This document shows, piece after piece, positions 44,964-53,379 of a stretch of 64,000 nucleotides of DNA. The notes under the pieces were generated by a model. The model searched no databases, was not told where the DNA came from, and was given only the letters and a program-made list of their open reading frames with translations. The first letter of the stretch is position 1. Every line of letters starts with the position of its first letter. Origin of the DNA: Kaistia soli DSM 19436 (GTDB taxonomy: Bacteria > Pseudomonadota > Alphaproteobacteria > Rhizobiales > Kaistiaceae); the NCBI RefSeq assembly GCF_900129325.1, contig NZ_FQUP01000002.1, positions 512,668 through 576,667 on the forward strand, read 5' to 3'. Both the position numbers and the translations under genes were made by a program.

Positions 44964-45935
44964 TTAAGTCCAGCCGAGACCAGCTTCGGCGGCGGAATGA
45001 TCGAGCGGCGACGAAGGGGCCGGCTGGTCCGATCGCCGGCACGTCTTTGGCGACCTCCCCGTGACGCGCTTGAAGGCGTTGCTGAATGCACTCTCCGACG
45101 CGTAACCCAGCCTCTGCGCTATGCTGGCCATTGGGGTGGCCGTCTCTCGCAGGGCCTGCTCGGCCAGACGCATACGCCAGTCAGTAAGATAGGCTAGGGG
45201 CGGAACGCCGGCGGATTCCCTGAAATGCGAGGCGAACGTTGTTCTGGACATGCCGCAGGCACGGGCGAGCTCCTCGAGACCCAAGGATCGGTCGGGCGAC
45301 CCGTGCATTAGTCGAAGGGCAGGAGCTATCCTCGCGTCAGCCAGGGCGCGCAGCCAGCCGGCGGCCATTGGGCTTCCCGATTTCAGGTGCGCCCGCAGGA
45401 TATGGATGAACAGCAGCTGGGTGAGCTGCGTCGAAGCAAGCTGTCCGCCTGGCCGAGCGTCGGCGCGCTCGATAACCAGCTGCGAGAACAATGCCCGGAA
45501 AGCAACGGCCTCGGGGGATGCCGCCCGGATGTGAATCCAAGCTGGAAGAACACTCCTCACGACCGATGCTTGCGCGGGATCAAAAAGCACGTGCCCGCCG
45601 AAATGCTCAAACGCGCTGCCGTCGCCAATCACGGCCGTGGTGCGCCCGGCACCCGAGAAGAGTGTCACCGCGTCCACAGGTGTCACGCTCGGTGCGCTGC
45701 TCAGGACGAAGGGGCGCTGCTCGGAAAGCAGTCCCACGTCGCCGGTCTCGAATTTGACCGCCTCGCCTCCGTCGTCGAAGCGAGCCCAGCACTCCCCTCT
45801 AACGACACCGAAGAACTTGACCTTGTCGCGCGCCGGAAAGCGGATTGCCCAAGGACCTCCCGCAGTGAAGCCCCCGGTCACTGTGGGCTCCGCCTTGACC
45901 AGCCGCAAGACGTCGGAAAGCGGATCAATCTCCAT
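44964..45935 (-). CDS. AraC-family regulator with cupin_6-like sensor domain
   Basis: About 323 residues from the ATG at 45935; in-frame Mets at 45953 and 45974 would place repeated operator sequence inside the gene. An N-terminal cupin-like domain (residues about 1-180) is of the AraC_binding_2/cupin_6 type. It is followed by two helix-turn-helices, ELARACGMSRTTFASHFRESAG and SIAQRLGYASESAFSNAFKRVTG. It diverges from an NAD-dependent reductase that it most likely controls through repeats at 45936-45984. Confidence 0.92.
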   Translation of the reverse strand: MEIDPLSDVLRLVKAEPTVTGGFTAGGPWAIRFPARDKVKFFGVVRGECWARFDDGGEAVKFETGDVGLLSEQRPFVLSSAPSVTPVDAVTLFSGAGRTTAVIGDGSAFEHFGGHVLFDPAQASVVRSVLPAWIHIRAASPEAVAFRALFSQLVIERADARPGGQLASTQLTQLLFIHILRAHLKSGSPMAAGWLRALADARIAPALRLMHGSPDRSLGLEELARACGMSRTTFASHFRESAGVPPLAYLTDWRMRLAEQALRETATPMASIAQRLGYASESAFSNAFKRVTGRSPKTCRRSDQPAPSSPLDHSAAEAGLGWT

Positions 45936-45984
45936 TTCCGTACTTTCGCGCATGAATTCCGCACTTTCAAGCATTCAAAGTGCG
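45936..45984. promoter_or_regulatory. AraC-type direct-repeat operators
   Basis: TTCCGTACTTTC (45936-45947) and TTCCGCACTTTC (45957-45968) are direct repeats differing at one base, with starts 21 bp apart (two helical turns), as AraC regulators prefer. CAAAGTGCG at 45976-45984 is a partial copy in the opposite orientation. They abut the regulator start and face the divergent reductase. Confidence 0.6.
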
Positions 45985-46029
45985 ACGTCGCACGATTATT
46001 TTGCCCTCATGGAAAAACGGAGCTGACAG

Positions 46030-47052
46030 ATGAACGAACTCGTTCTGGTCACCGGCGGCACTGGCTTCATTGCGCAGCACTGCATGCTGTCCCTCCTGGC
46101 GGCCGGCTACCGCATCAAGACCACGGTGCGAGACCTCGCGCGGGAAGAAGAAGTCCGCCGCAACCTGAAGACCGGCGGTGCCGAACCCGGCGAGCGGCTC
46201 TCGTTTGTGCGCGCCGATCTCGGCTCCGATGAGGGCTGGAGCGAGGCGGCCCGCGATTGCGCCTATGTATTGCACGGCGCCTCCCCGACCCCTTCGGGCA
46301 ATCACCAAACGGAAGAGGACTGGGTGCGCCCGGCCGTTGACGGCAATCTGCGGGTGCTTCGCGCAGCGCGCGCCGCCAGCGTGAAGCGTGTGGTTCTTAC
46401 CTCTGCGTTCGGTGCGATCGGCGTCGGTCATAAAACCCTCGACCGGCCCTTCATCGAAACCGACTGGAGCGATCTCAGCGGCAATGTCGCCCCTTACCAA
46501 AAGTCAAAGACGCTCGCAGAGCGCGCCGCATGGCATTTCATCGCAGAGGAAGGGCAAGGCATGCAACTCGCGGCGGTGAACCCCACCATGGTGCTGGGGC
46601 CGGCGCTGGGCCCCGACTATTCGCATTCGATCCGGACCATCAAGGAGATGCTGGACGGACAGCCGGGCTATCCCAGGATCAAGAGCTGTGTCGTCGATGT
46701 GCGTGACGTGGCCGACCTGCATCTCCGCGCCATGACCGATCCCGCGGCGAACGGCGAGCGCTTCCTGGCAACCTCCGGGGACAGCCTATTTCTGGCCGAG
46801 ATCGCCAAGATCTTGAAAGAGAACATGGGGCCGGCGGGCGCCGAAATTTCCACAAACCAGATCCCCGACGTGGTCATCAAGACCATGGCCCTGACCAACT
46901 CAGCAATGAGGGGCCTGGTGCCACTCCTCGGCGTCAAACTGGATGCGAGCGGGGAAAAGGCGCAGCGCGTTTTGGGTTGGAAACCGCGTGCGCCGAAAGA
47001 AGCCATCCTGGCGACCGGCGAGAGTCTCGTCAGGCTGGGCCTTGTCGGATGA
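46030..47052 (+). CDS. NAD(P)-dependent aldehyde/dihydroflavonol-reductase-like epimerase-family protein
   Basis: 340-residue extended SDR. VTGGTGFIAQH near the N-terminus binds NAD(P), LTSAFGAIG includes the catalytic Ser region, YQKSKTLAE contains Tyr-x-x-x-Lys, and NPTMVLGPALG follows. These are hallmarks of dihydroflavonol-4-reductase-like aldehyde reductases. No flavonoid genes are near, so reductive aldehyde detoxification is a better guess. It diverges from and is probably controlled by the AraC regulator. Confidence 0.92.
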   Translation: MNELVLVTGGTGFIAQHCMLSLLAAGYRIKTTVRDLAREEEVRRNLKTGGAEPGERLSFVRADLGSDEGWSEAARDCAYVLHGASPTPSGNHQTEEDWVRPAVDGNLRVLRAARAASVKRVVLTSAFGAIGVGHKTLDRPFIETDWSDLSGNVAPYQKSKTLAERAAWHFIAEEGQGMQLAAVNPTMVLGPALGPDYSHSIRTIKEMLDGQPGYPRIKSCVVDVRDVADLHLRAMTDPAANGERFLATSGDSLFLAEIAKILKENMGPAGAEISTNQIPDVVIKTMALTNSAMRGLVPLLGVKLDASGEKAQRVLGWKPRAPKEAILATGESLVRLGLVG

Positions 47053-47449
47053 CAACACAGCCGTGGTACCGGGGTCGCAGAAGAATGTTAGCGTCATTGA
47101 GCCGGTGAGGGCCGGCCGGCTCTGGCAGCTCTGCGAGCGCCGCACCGGCGTGCGGATCGACTAACTTCGAAAGAGCAGACGGCCTCCCCTTTTCGAACGG
47201 GCGGCCGTCTGCACTGCTCGCCAGGGGCTTGCCTTAGGTGGGCGCGACGGCAGGATGTGAACTCGTCGCCTCGATGGCCGCTTCTGGCGCAAAGGTGCCA
47301 ATGCGCCCTCCCTCGCTCATGTCGGCTTCTGGGCCGCGGCCGCTACTAGGGGCGATGACCAAGATGAGGGCGCAAAGCGGATTTTCGCAACGGCGTGTCG
47401 GGAAGACCGCTTTGGGTCAACCGCGAACCATGAAGAGGGTGCCCGTCCC
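47053..47449. other. Intergenic region, reductase to lepA
   Basis: About 400 bases between convergent genes. Apart from a strong hairpin near its left end I see no gene; the short frames lack ribosome sites and homology. Confidence 0.55.
47175..47212. terminator. Hairpin between convergent reductase and lepA genes
   Basis: GCAGACGGCC at 47175-47184 pairs perfectly with GGCCGTCTGC at 47203-47212, with an 18-base loop containing TTTTCGAA. There is no long T tract; likely a bidirectional terminator. Confidence 0.55.
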
Positions 47450-49255
47450 CTACTCGTCCATCTTCAGCGCCGCGATAAACGCTTCCTGCGGGATATCCAC
47501 CTTGCCGAACTGCCGCATCTTGCGCTTGCCCTCTTTCTGCTTGTCGAGGAGCTTGCGCTTGCGGGTGATGTCGCCGCCATAGCATTTGGCGGTCACGTCC
47601 TTGCGCATCGCCTTCACGGTTTCGCGCGCGATGATCTTGCCGCCGATCGCGGCCTGGATCGGGATGACGAAGAGATGCTGCGGGATGAGGTCCTTCAGCT
47701 TCTCGCACATCGCGCGGCCGCGCCGATCGGCCTGCGTGCGGTGGACGAGCATCGAGAGCGCGTCGACCGGCTCGGCATTGACGAGGATCTGCAGCTTGAC
47801 GAGATCGCCGGCCTTGTAGTCGGAGAGGTGATAGTCGAACGAGGCATAGCCCTTCGAGACCGATTTCAGGCGGTCATAGAAATCGAACACCACTTCGTTG
47901 AGCGGCAGGTCATAGGTGACCATGGCGCGCGAGCCGACATAGGAGAGGTCGGCCTGCACGCCGCGCCGATCCTGGCAGAGCTTCAGGATCGCGCCGAGAT
48001 ATTCGTCCGGCGTCAGGATCGTGGCGCGGATCCACGGCTCGCGGATCTCCTCGATCTTCATCGGATCGGGCATGTCGGCCGGGTTGTGCAGCTCCATCTC
48101 GGAGCCGTCGGTGAGCAGCAGCTTGTAGACGACCGAAGGCGCGGTCGCGATCAGGTCGAGATTGAACTCGCGCTCCAGCCGCTCCTGGATGATCTCGAGA
48201 TGCAAGAGGCCGAGGAAGCCGCAGCGGAAGCCGAAGCCGAGCGCGGCCGAGGTTTCCATCTCGAACGAGAACGAGGCGTCGTTGAGGCGCAGCTTGCCCA
48301 TCGCGGCGCGCAATTCCTCGAACTGCGCCGCATCGGCCGGGAAGAGGCCGCAGAAGACGACCGGCTGCGCCGGACGGAAGCCCGGCAGCGCCTCGGCGGT
48401 CGGCTTGCGGGCGTCGGTGATCGTGTCGCCGACGCGCGTATCGGCGACTTCCTTGATCGAGCCGGTGAAGAAGCCGATCTCGCCCGGGCCGAGACTGTCG
48501 ACCACGACCATCTTCGGCGTGAAGAAGCCGACGCGCTCGACGTCATAGGCGGCGTCGGCGCGCATCATGCGGATATGCGCGCCCTTGGTGAGCCGCCCGT
48601 CGATGACGCGCACCAGCACGACGACGCCGAGATAGGTGTCGTACCAGCTATCGACGAGCAGCGCCTTCAGCGGCGCGTCGGGATCGCCCTTCGGGGCGGG
48701 GAGGTCGGTGACGATCGCCTCCAACACGTTCTCGACGCCAAGGCCGGTCTTGGCCGAGATCAGCACGGCGCGCGAGGCGTCGATGCCGATGACTTCCTCG
48801 ACCTGCGCGCGGATGCGCTCGGGCTCTGCGGCCGGCAGGTCGACCTTGTTGAGGACGGTGACGATCTCGAGATTGTTGTCGATCGCCTGATAGACATTGG
48901 CGAGGGTCTGCGCCTCGACGCCCTGCGAGGCGTCGACGACGAGCAGCGCGCCTTCGCAGGCCGCGAGCGAGCGCGAGACCTCATAGGCGAAGTCGACATG
49001 GCCGGGCGTGTCCATGAGGTTCAGGACATAGGTCTTGCCGTCCTTGGCCTTGTATTCGAGGCGGACCGTCTGGGCCTTGATCGTGATGCCGCGCTCGCGC
49101 TCGATCTCCATCGAATCGAGCACCTGATTGGTCATCTCGCGGTCGGTCAGCCCGCCGGTGAGCTGAATCAGCCGGTCGGCAAGCGTCGACTTGCCATGAT
49201 CGATATGGGCGACGATCGAGAAATTGCGGATATTGTCGAAGGGCACGGTGCTCAT
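47450..49255 (-). CDS. lepA: Elongation factor 4 (LepA) GTPase
   Basis: Ribosome-associated translational GTPase that back-translocates or aids initiation under stress. 601 residues from the ATG at 49255, exactly family length. G1 AHIDHGKST at 16-24, G2 RGITI, G3 DTPGH, G4 NKVD and G5 SAKTG are all present. The LepA-specific C-terminal domain ends with [14 protein letters not shown] and the [12 protein letters not shown]-type basic tail. A 56-bp gap separates it from the upstream LysR gene on the same strand. Confidence 0.98.
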   Translation of the reverse strand: MSTVPFDNIRNFSIVAHIDHGKSTLADRLIQLTGGLTDREMTNQVLDSMEIERERGITIKAQTVRLEYKAKDGKTYVLNLMDTPGHVDFAYEVSRSLAACEGALLVVDASQGVEAQTLANVYQAIDNNLEIVTVLNKVDLPAAEPERIRAQVEEVIGIDASRAVLISAKTGLGVENVLEAIVTDLPAPKGDPDAPLKALLVDSWYDTYLGVVVLVRVIDGRLTKGAHIRMMRADAAYDVERVGFFTPKMVVVDSLGPGEIGFFTGSIKEVADTRVGDTITDARKPTAEALPGFRPAQPVVFCGLFPADAAQFEELRAAMGKLRLNDASFSFEMETSAALGFGFRCGFLGLLHLEIIQERLEREFNLDLIATAPSVVYKLLLTDGSEMELHNPADMPDPMKIEEIREPWIRATILTPDEYLGAILKLCQDRRGVQADLSYVGSRAMVTYDLPLNEVVFDFYDRLKSVSKGYASFDYHLSDYKAGDLVKLQILVNAEPVDALSMLVHRTQADRRGRAMCEKLKDLIPQHLFVIPIQAAIGGKIIARETVKAMRKDVTAKCYGGDITRKRKLLDKQKEGKRKMRQFGKVDIPQEAFIAALKMDE

Positions 49256-49311
49256 GGCGCGCTGCATAGCATCAAGCCCCGGCCCGGCAAAGCGCCGAAA
49301 CAGCGCGTTTT

Positions 49312-50220
49312 TCAGCGGCGATCGGCCTCGAGGATATGAAGCGCCTCCGCGCGGGCGACGAGGCGGGCGGCAAGGTCGGCGACGAGCGGGCGCTCCGCCG
49401 CCCCGGCAAAGCCCGCGACGAGGGCCGAGCGGCGCGTCATCGGCGGCATGTCGACGGGCTCGATCTCGGCGAGCCGGCCGCTCGCGATGTCCGCGTCGAC
49501 CTGGGGCGCGAGCAGATGGCCGACTGCCGCGCCGGCGTCGATCAGCGCCCGGCTCGGCTCCAGCGGCATCAGCGAGGTCGTGCGGGCGCGGCGGTTCATG
49601 GCGAGGATCGCTTCCGGCGTCACCTGCCACCACAGATGCGTGACGAAGCGCGGCGCGATCTCGAACACGCGGTCAAGCGTCGGCGCCGGGCCGATCGCGG
49701 CGGCGAGCGCGGGCGCTGCCACCAGCCGCGCCTTTTCGCTGAACAGCGCCAACGGCTGCAGCGGATCGAGCAGCGGATCGACATTCGGCCAGGCGATGAT
49801 GGCGAGCTCGACGCGCCGGTCATGCAGCCATTCGGCGATGTCGCGGTGGCGACCTTCTTCGACATCCAGCGCGACCTGCGGATGCGCGGCGAGGAAATCG
49901 CTGACCGGCGGCGTCACCAGCGTCGGCACGACGCTGCGCAGCGTCGCGAGCGTCAGATGGCCGCGATCCATGCTGCGCATCGCCTCCTCGCTCTCGACCA
50001 GCGTCGACAGGATGCGGCGGGCATAGGGCAGGAAAGCCGCGCCGCGCTCGGTCAGGGCGACCTGGCGGCCGCGCGCGAAGAGCGGCCCGCCGGCGGCGTT
50101 TTCGAGCGCCTTGATGCGCATCGAGATCGTCGCCTGCGTCACATTGAGCCGCGCCGCCGCCTTGGTGAAGCTGCCGTCCCGCACGATGCGGTCGAAGCTG
50201 CGCAACTGATCGACATCCAT
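49312..50220 (-). CDS. LysR-family transcriptional regulator
   Basis: 302 residues from the ATG at 50220. The N-terminal winged helix [18 protein letters not shown] with [19 protein letters not shown] as recognition helix, and a periplasmic-binding-like effector domain ([21 protein letters not shown] onwards) are typical. It diverges from two acetyltransferase genes starting at 50336; LysR regulators usually control the divergent gene, so these are the likely targets. Confidence 0.93.
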   Translation of the reverse strand: MDVDQLRSFDRIVRDGSFTKAAARLNVTQATISMRIKALENAAGGPLFARGRQVALTERGAAFLPYARRILSTLVESEEAMRSMDRGHLTLATLRSVVPTLVTPPVSDFLAAHPQVALDVEEGRHRDIAEWLHDRRVELAIIAWPNVDPLLDPLQPLALFSEKARLVAAPALAAAIGPAPTLDRVFEIAPRFVTHLWWQVTPEAILAMNRRARTTSLMPLEPSRALIDAGAAVGHLLAPQVDADIASGRLAEIEPVDMPPMTRRSALVAGFAGAAERPLVADLAARLVARAEALHILEADRR

Positions 50221-50335
50221 CGAAAAATCCAATGCCACACTTTGGAAAAGCTTATGAAGCCAGAGGCTTAGATTGACACGCGCGATGGATCGGCGCGATA
50301 GGGAAAGCAAGTTCCCGAGCTGAAGGCGCCCGCCG

Positions 50336-50902
50336 ATGCCCCATCCCGATGCTGTCGCTCTTGCCCGTCACGTAGATGCGATCACCGTGCGCGCGCTCAC
50401 GGCCACGGAGGCCGAGGCGGCGCTGCCCGGCCTCGGCGCACTGCTCGCCGATGTCGTCGCGCATGGCGCCTCGGTCAATTTCATGCACGGCTTCAGCGCG
50501 GTGGATGGCGAGCGCTTCTGGCGCGGCCAGCTCGCGCTGATCGCCGAGGGGCAGCGCATCCTGATCGTCGCCGAGAATGGCGCCGACATCGTCGGCACGG
50601 TGATCGTCACCTTCGCGCCGCAGCCGAACCAGCCGCACCGCGCGGATATCGGCAAGATGCTGGTGCATTCGGCGATGCGCCGGCGCGGGCTCGGCCGCCG
50701 TTTGCTCGCGGCAGCCGAAGCCGCTGCTGGTGCCAATGGCCGGACGCTGCTGGTGCTCGACACCGAGACGCAGAGCGCCGGCCACGCGCTCTATGCCGCC
50801 TGCGGCTGGACCGAGGTCGGCACCATCCCGGGCTACGCGCTGACACCGGACGGACGGCCCTCGGGCGCCACCATCTTCTACAAAGAGATCGCAGGGGTTT
50901 GA
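50336..50902 (+). CDS. GNAT N-acetyltransferase
   Basis: 188-residue acetyl-CoA-dependent N-acetyltransferase. IGKMLVHSAMRRRGLGRRLLAAAE contains the R-R-x-G-L-G acetyl-CoA pyrophosphate loop. DTETQSAGHALYAACGWTEVG is the C-terminal GNAT motif, and FYKEI the last strand. It diverges from the LysR gene and is followed 3 bp later by a second acetyltransferase. The substrate is not known. Confidence 0.9.
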   Translation: MPHPDAVALARHVDAITVRALTATEAEAALPGLGALLADVVAHGASVNFMHGFSAVDGERFWRGQLALIAEGQRILIVAENGADIVGTVIVTFAPQPNQPHRADIGKMLVHSAMRRRGLGRRLLAAAEAAAGANGRTLLVLDTETQSAGHALYAACGWTEVGTIPGYALTPDGRPSGATIFYKEIAGV

Positions 50903-50905
50903 CGC

Positions 50906-51418
50906 ATGGATATCCGCATGGCCGGAGAGGCGGATCTTCCGGCGATCCTCGGGATCTACAACGATGCCGTGGTCAACACGACGGCGATCTGGAATGACGA
51001 TACGGTCGATCTTGAAAACCGACGGGCGTGGTTCACGGCGCGCCGGGGACAGGGCTATCCCGTCTTCGTGGCGATCGAGGGCGACGCGGTGCTCGGCTAT
51101 GCCTCCTATGGCGATTTCAGGCCCTTCCAGGGCTATCGCTTCACCGTCGAGAATTCGGTCTATGTGGCGAGCGAGGCGCGCGGCAAGGGCGCTGGTGCAG
51201 CGCTTCTCGCGGCGCTCGTGACGCATGCCGCGGCCGCGGACAAGCATGTGATGATCGCGGCGATCACGGCCGGCAACGAGGCGTCGATCCGCTTGCATGC
51301 GCGGCAAGGCTTCGTGGCGACCGGCCGCCTCAGTGAGGTCGGGTACAAGTTCGGCGCCTATCTCGATCTCATCCTCATGGAAAAGCGACTCGCGGGATCG
51401 TCATCGCCGGCGCCTTGA
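50906..51418 (+). CDS. GNAT acetyltransferase, phosphinothricin/methionine-sulfoximine (PAT/MddA) type
   Basis: 170 residues. IYNDAVVNTTAIWND, YASYGDFRPFQGYRFTVENSVYV and ARGKGAGAALL are characteristic of the PAT/YncA/MddA group, which acetylates phosphinothricin, methionine sulfoximine or methionine sulfone. NEASIRLHARQGF and VGYKFGAYLDLILME end the fold. It is encoded 3 bp after the first GNAT gene in one operon, downstream of a divergent LysR regulator. Confidence 0.93.
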   Translation: MDIRMAGEADLPAILGIYNDAVVNTTAIWNDDTVDLENRRAWFTARRGQGYPVFVAIEGDAVLGYASYGDFRPFQGYRFTVENSVYVASEARGKGAGAALLAALVTHAAAADKHVMIAAITAGNEASIRLHARQGFVATGRLSEVGYKFGAYLDLILMEKRLAGSSSPAP

Positions 51419-51449
51419 CGGGAGGGTGGTCGCGGACCAGCATCGGCGC

Positions 51450-51791
51450 ATGCGTCGCGCCATAGGCATCGCCCTCGTCCTGCTCGCCCTCGCCGGTATG
51501 CTGCTCGCCAGCATCGCCGAGGCGGGCATGCTGCCGGGCGCCGCAATGACGGAGATGGCGGCCACCGACTGCCCGCATCATCAGGCCGAACCGGTCGTTG
51601 ACCATTCGACCGTTAGCGGCGGGAAGGCGCTGGCCTTCATGCTCTGCTGCTTCGGCGTCGGCTCCGGCGTCCTTGCGGAGGCGACGGAAAGCCGGCCTGT
51701 GCGGCTCGCCGCGCTCTGGCTGCGGCCGGCGTCCGACATCGTTCCCCATGCCGGCATCCCCTCGCCGGAACCGCCGCCGCCCCGCGCCTGA
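51450..51791 (+). CDS. Small secreted or membrane protein with Cys/His motifs, unknown
   Basis: 113 residues from the ATG at 51450. An N-terminal signal or anchor helix (IGIALVLLALAGMLLASIAEA) precedes CPHHQAEPVVDHS, a second hydrophobic stretch ALAFMLCCFGVGSGVLA and a proline-rich end. The size and Cys/His content resemble DUF2946-type proteins near copper genes, but this is only a resemblance. The next gene encodes a Met/His-rich DUF305 protein, so a metal-handling pair is plausible. Confidence 0.6.
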   Translation: MRRAIGIALVLLALAGMLLASIAEAGMLPGAAMTEMAATDCPHHQAEPVVDHSTVSGGKALAFMLCCFGVGSGVLAEATESRPVRLAALWLRPASDIVPHAGIPSPEPPPPRA

Positions 51792-51874
51792 TCGATCGTC
51801 CCATACCCGATCGCTGCTCGCCCCGTTCGCGGCGATCGATGTCGGCTGTCTTTATCGATCAGGATTGGAACATC

Positions 51875-52312
51875 ATGAAGATCAACACCCTCGCTCTCGC
51901 CCTCGTTCTGCTCGCGGCGCCTTTCGCTGTGTCAGCCGAGGAGGCGACGCACCCGATGAACCATGACGACATGCAGATGGAAGGCATGCCGATGGAAGGC
52001 ATGGCCAAGCATGGCGCGGAGGACGCCACGCCCGCCACCAAGGCCTTCAAGGCGGCTGACGCCGCGATGATGAAGGACATGGCAATCGACTACAGCGGCA
52101 ATGTCGATGTCGATTTCGTGCGCGGGATGATTCCGCATCATCAGGGCGCCATCGCCATGGCGAAGATCGAACTCCAATATGGCAAGGACCCGGAAATCCG
52201 GAAGCTCGCCGAGGGCATCATCAAGGCCCAGGACGACGAGATCGCCTTCATGAAGGCCTGGCTCGCCAAGAACGGCGGCGCAGCCAGCAAGAATGGTGGC
52301 GCCGCCAAGTAG
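51875..52312 (+). CDS. DUF305-family periplasmic protein (CopM-like)
   Basis: 145 residues from the ATG at 51875. Signal peptide LALALVLLAAPFAVSAEE, then a Met/His-rich segment (HDDMQMEGMPMEGMAKHG) and the DUF305 four-helix core with FVRGMIPHHQGAIAMAKIEL near residues 85-104. DUF305 proteins include periplasmic copper binders. A C-terminal repeat NGGAASKNGGAAK follows. It acts in the periplasm; copper or silver binding is inferred from the motif. Confidence 0.88.
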   Translation: MKINTLALALVLLAAPFAVSAEEATHPMNHDDMQMEGMPMEGMAKHGAEDATPATKAFKAADAAMMKDMAIDYSGNVDVDFVRGMIPHHQGAIAMAKIELQYGKDPEIRKLAEGIIKAQDDEIAFMKAWLAKNGGAASKNGGAAK

Positions 52313-52328
52313 ACCTTTCACCTCCAAA

Positions 52329-52359
52329 CTGGCGCGTCGGCTGTACAGCCGCGCGCCAG
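52329..52359 (+). terminator. Hairpin downstream of the DUF305 gene
   Basis: CTGGCGCG and CGCGCCAG flank CGGCTG-TA-CAGCCG with one bulged T at 52337, giving 14 paired bases. It lacks a T tract. Confidence 0.65.
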
Positions 52360-52494
52360 GACCATCATCACTCGGCGGGCGGCACCCGTCCTGGTGGTGC
52401 AGATCGTTGACAGCCGCGATGCCTGGATGTTCCCTCAGCGGGACGACGGCATCGCGCCATATCGGCGCATGCCTTGGGGGGAGGACATCGCATC

Positions 52495-53247
52495 ATGAGG
52501 TTCGCAGTCCGACTGGCCGCAATGACGGCCGGATTGACGCTCTGCATTATGGCAGGCGCGGCGGTTGCAGCGACGAAATCGCCGGCCATGCAGGCCTGCT
52601 CGGACCAGTGGTCGCAGCTCAAGGCCGACGACAAGGTGCCGGCCGGCCAGACCTGGCCAAAGTTCTGGAGCCAGTGTGCCAAGGACTACGCGGCGGCCCA
52701 TCCAGCGGATGCCGCTGCGGCAGCTGAGACGACGGCCGCCGCGCCGGCAGAGCCGCCGCCGGCCAAGAAGGCCAAGGCCGTCGCCCCAGCCGCGACACCG
52801 CCGCCGGCCGAGGACGCTGCAGTCGGCAAAGGCAAGTCACCGGCCATGCAGGCCTGTTCCGATCAGTGGGCGAAGCTGAAGGCGGACGACAAGGTTCCGG
52901 CGGGCCAGACCTGGCCAAAGTTCTGGAGTCAGTGCTCGAAGGACTATGCCGCGGCTCATCCCGAGACGGCTGCGCCGGCCAAGCCTGCCGCCAAGGCTGC
53001 CAAGGCGGACGACGAGGAGCTCGGCGCGCCGCTGCCTGATCCCGAGGCTGCCGCCAAGATCGACCCGGCCAAGCCGCTCGCCGGCAAGAAGGAACCGACC
53101 CCCGGCCAGAAGGCGGCGTGGGCTCGCATGCGTGCCTGCGGCTCCGACTGGCAGGCGCAGAAGGCGGCCGGAAAGCTCGCCGTCGGCGCCAAGTGGCCGC
53201 AATTCTGGAGCGACTGCAACAAGCGCCTGAAGGCCAAGGGCCAGTAG
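52495..53247 (+). CDS. Secreted protein with three PsiF-like repeats
   Basis: 250 residues from the ATG at 52495, with a Sec signal ending near AGAAVAA. Three copies of a Cys-Trp module follow: ACSDQWSQLKADDKVPAG, ACSDQWAKLKADDKVPAG and ACGSDWQAQKAAGK, each ending in W-x-x-FW-x-x-C. They are separated by Ala/Pro/Lys-rich linkers. The paired cysteines likely form one disulfide per module. The first two modules are almost identical at DNA level, suggesting recent duplication. It resembles PsiF-repeat proteins; function unknown. Confidence 0.75.
   Translation: MRFAVRLAAMTAGLTLCIMAGAAVAATKSPAMQACSDQWSQLKADDKVPAGQTWPKFWSQCAKDYAAAHPADAAAAAETTAAAPAEPPPAKKAKAVAPAATPPPAEDAAVGKGKSPAMQACSDQWAKLKADDKVPAGQTWPKFWSQCSKDYAAAHPETAAPAKPAAKAAKADDEELGAPLPDPEAAAKIDPAKPLAGKKEPTPGQKAAWARMRACGSDWQAQKAAGKLAVGAKWPQFWSDCNKRLKAKGQ
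52585..52960 (+). repeat. Internal tandem module duplication in the secreted protein gene
   Basis: The module at about 52585-52700 recurs at about 52845-52960 with near-identical bases (for example CCGGCCATGCAGGCCTG and GGCCAGACCTGGCCAAAGTT in both). A third, diverged copy encodes residues near 53130-53220. Confidence 0.75.
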
Positions 53248-53300
53248 GGCGTCAAAGCGCGGAGCGCGGGAACCGCGCCTCGCCCATCGGGATGGCCACG

Positions 53301-53330
53301 GCCCCGACGCGCCTGTCGCGCCGGGGCTTT
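53301..53330 (+). terminator. Hairpin terminator after the triple-repeat gene
   Basis: GCCCCG-A-CGCG pairs with CGCG-C-CGGGGC around a five-base loop, followed by a short TTT. Confidence 0.6.
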
Positions 53331-53379
53331 GCGTTGCCGTTACCCGGAAGCACACATTGATCTTGAGGATGGGACGCCC

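Noticed and set aside
47675-49339. 554-codon plus-strand open frame
   Set aside because: Antisense to lepA; no recognisable motifs.
52585-52960. CRISPR-like repeat
   Set aside because: The two copies are coding modules in one reading frame; no short regular repeats with unique spacers occur anywhere in the window.
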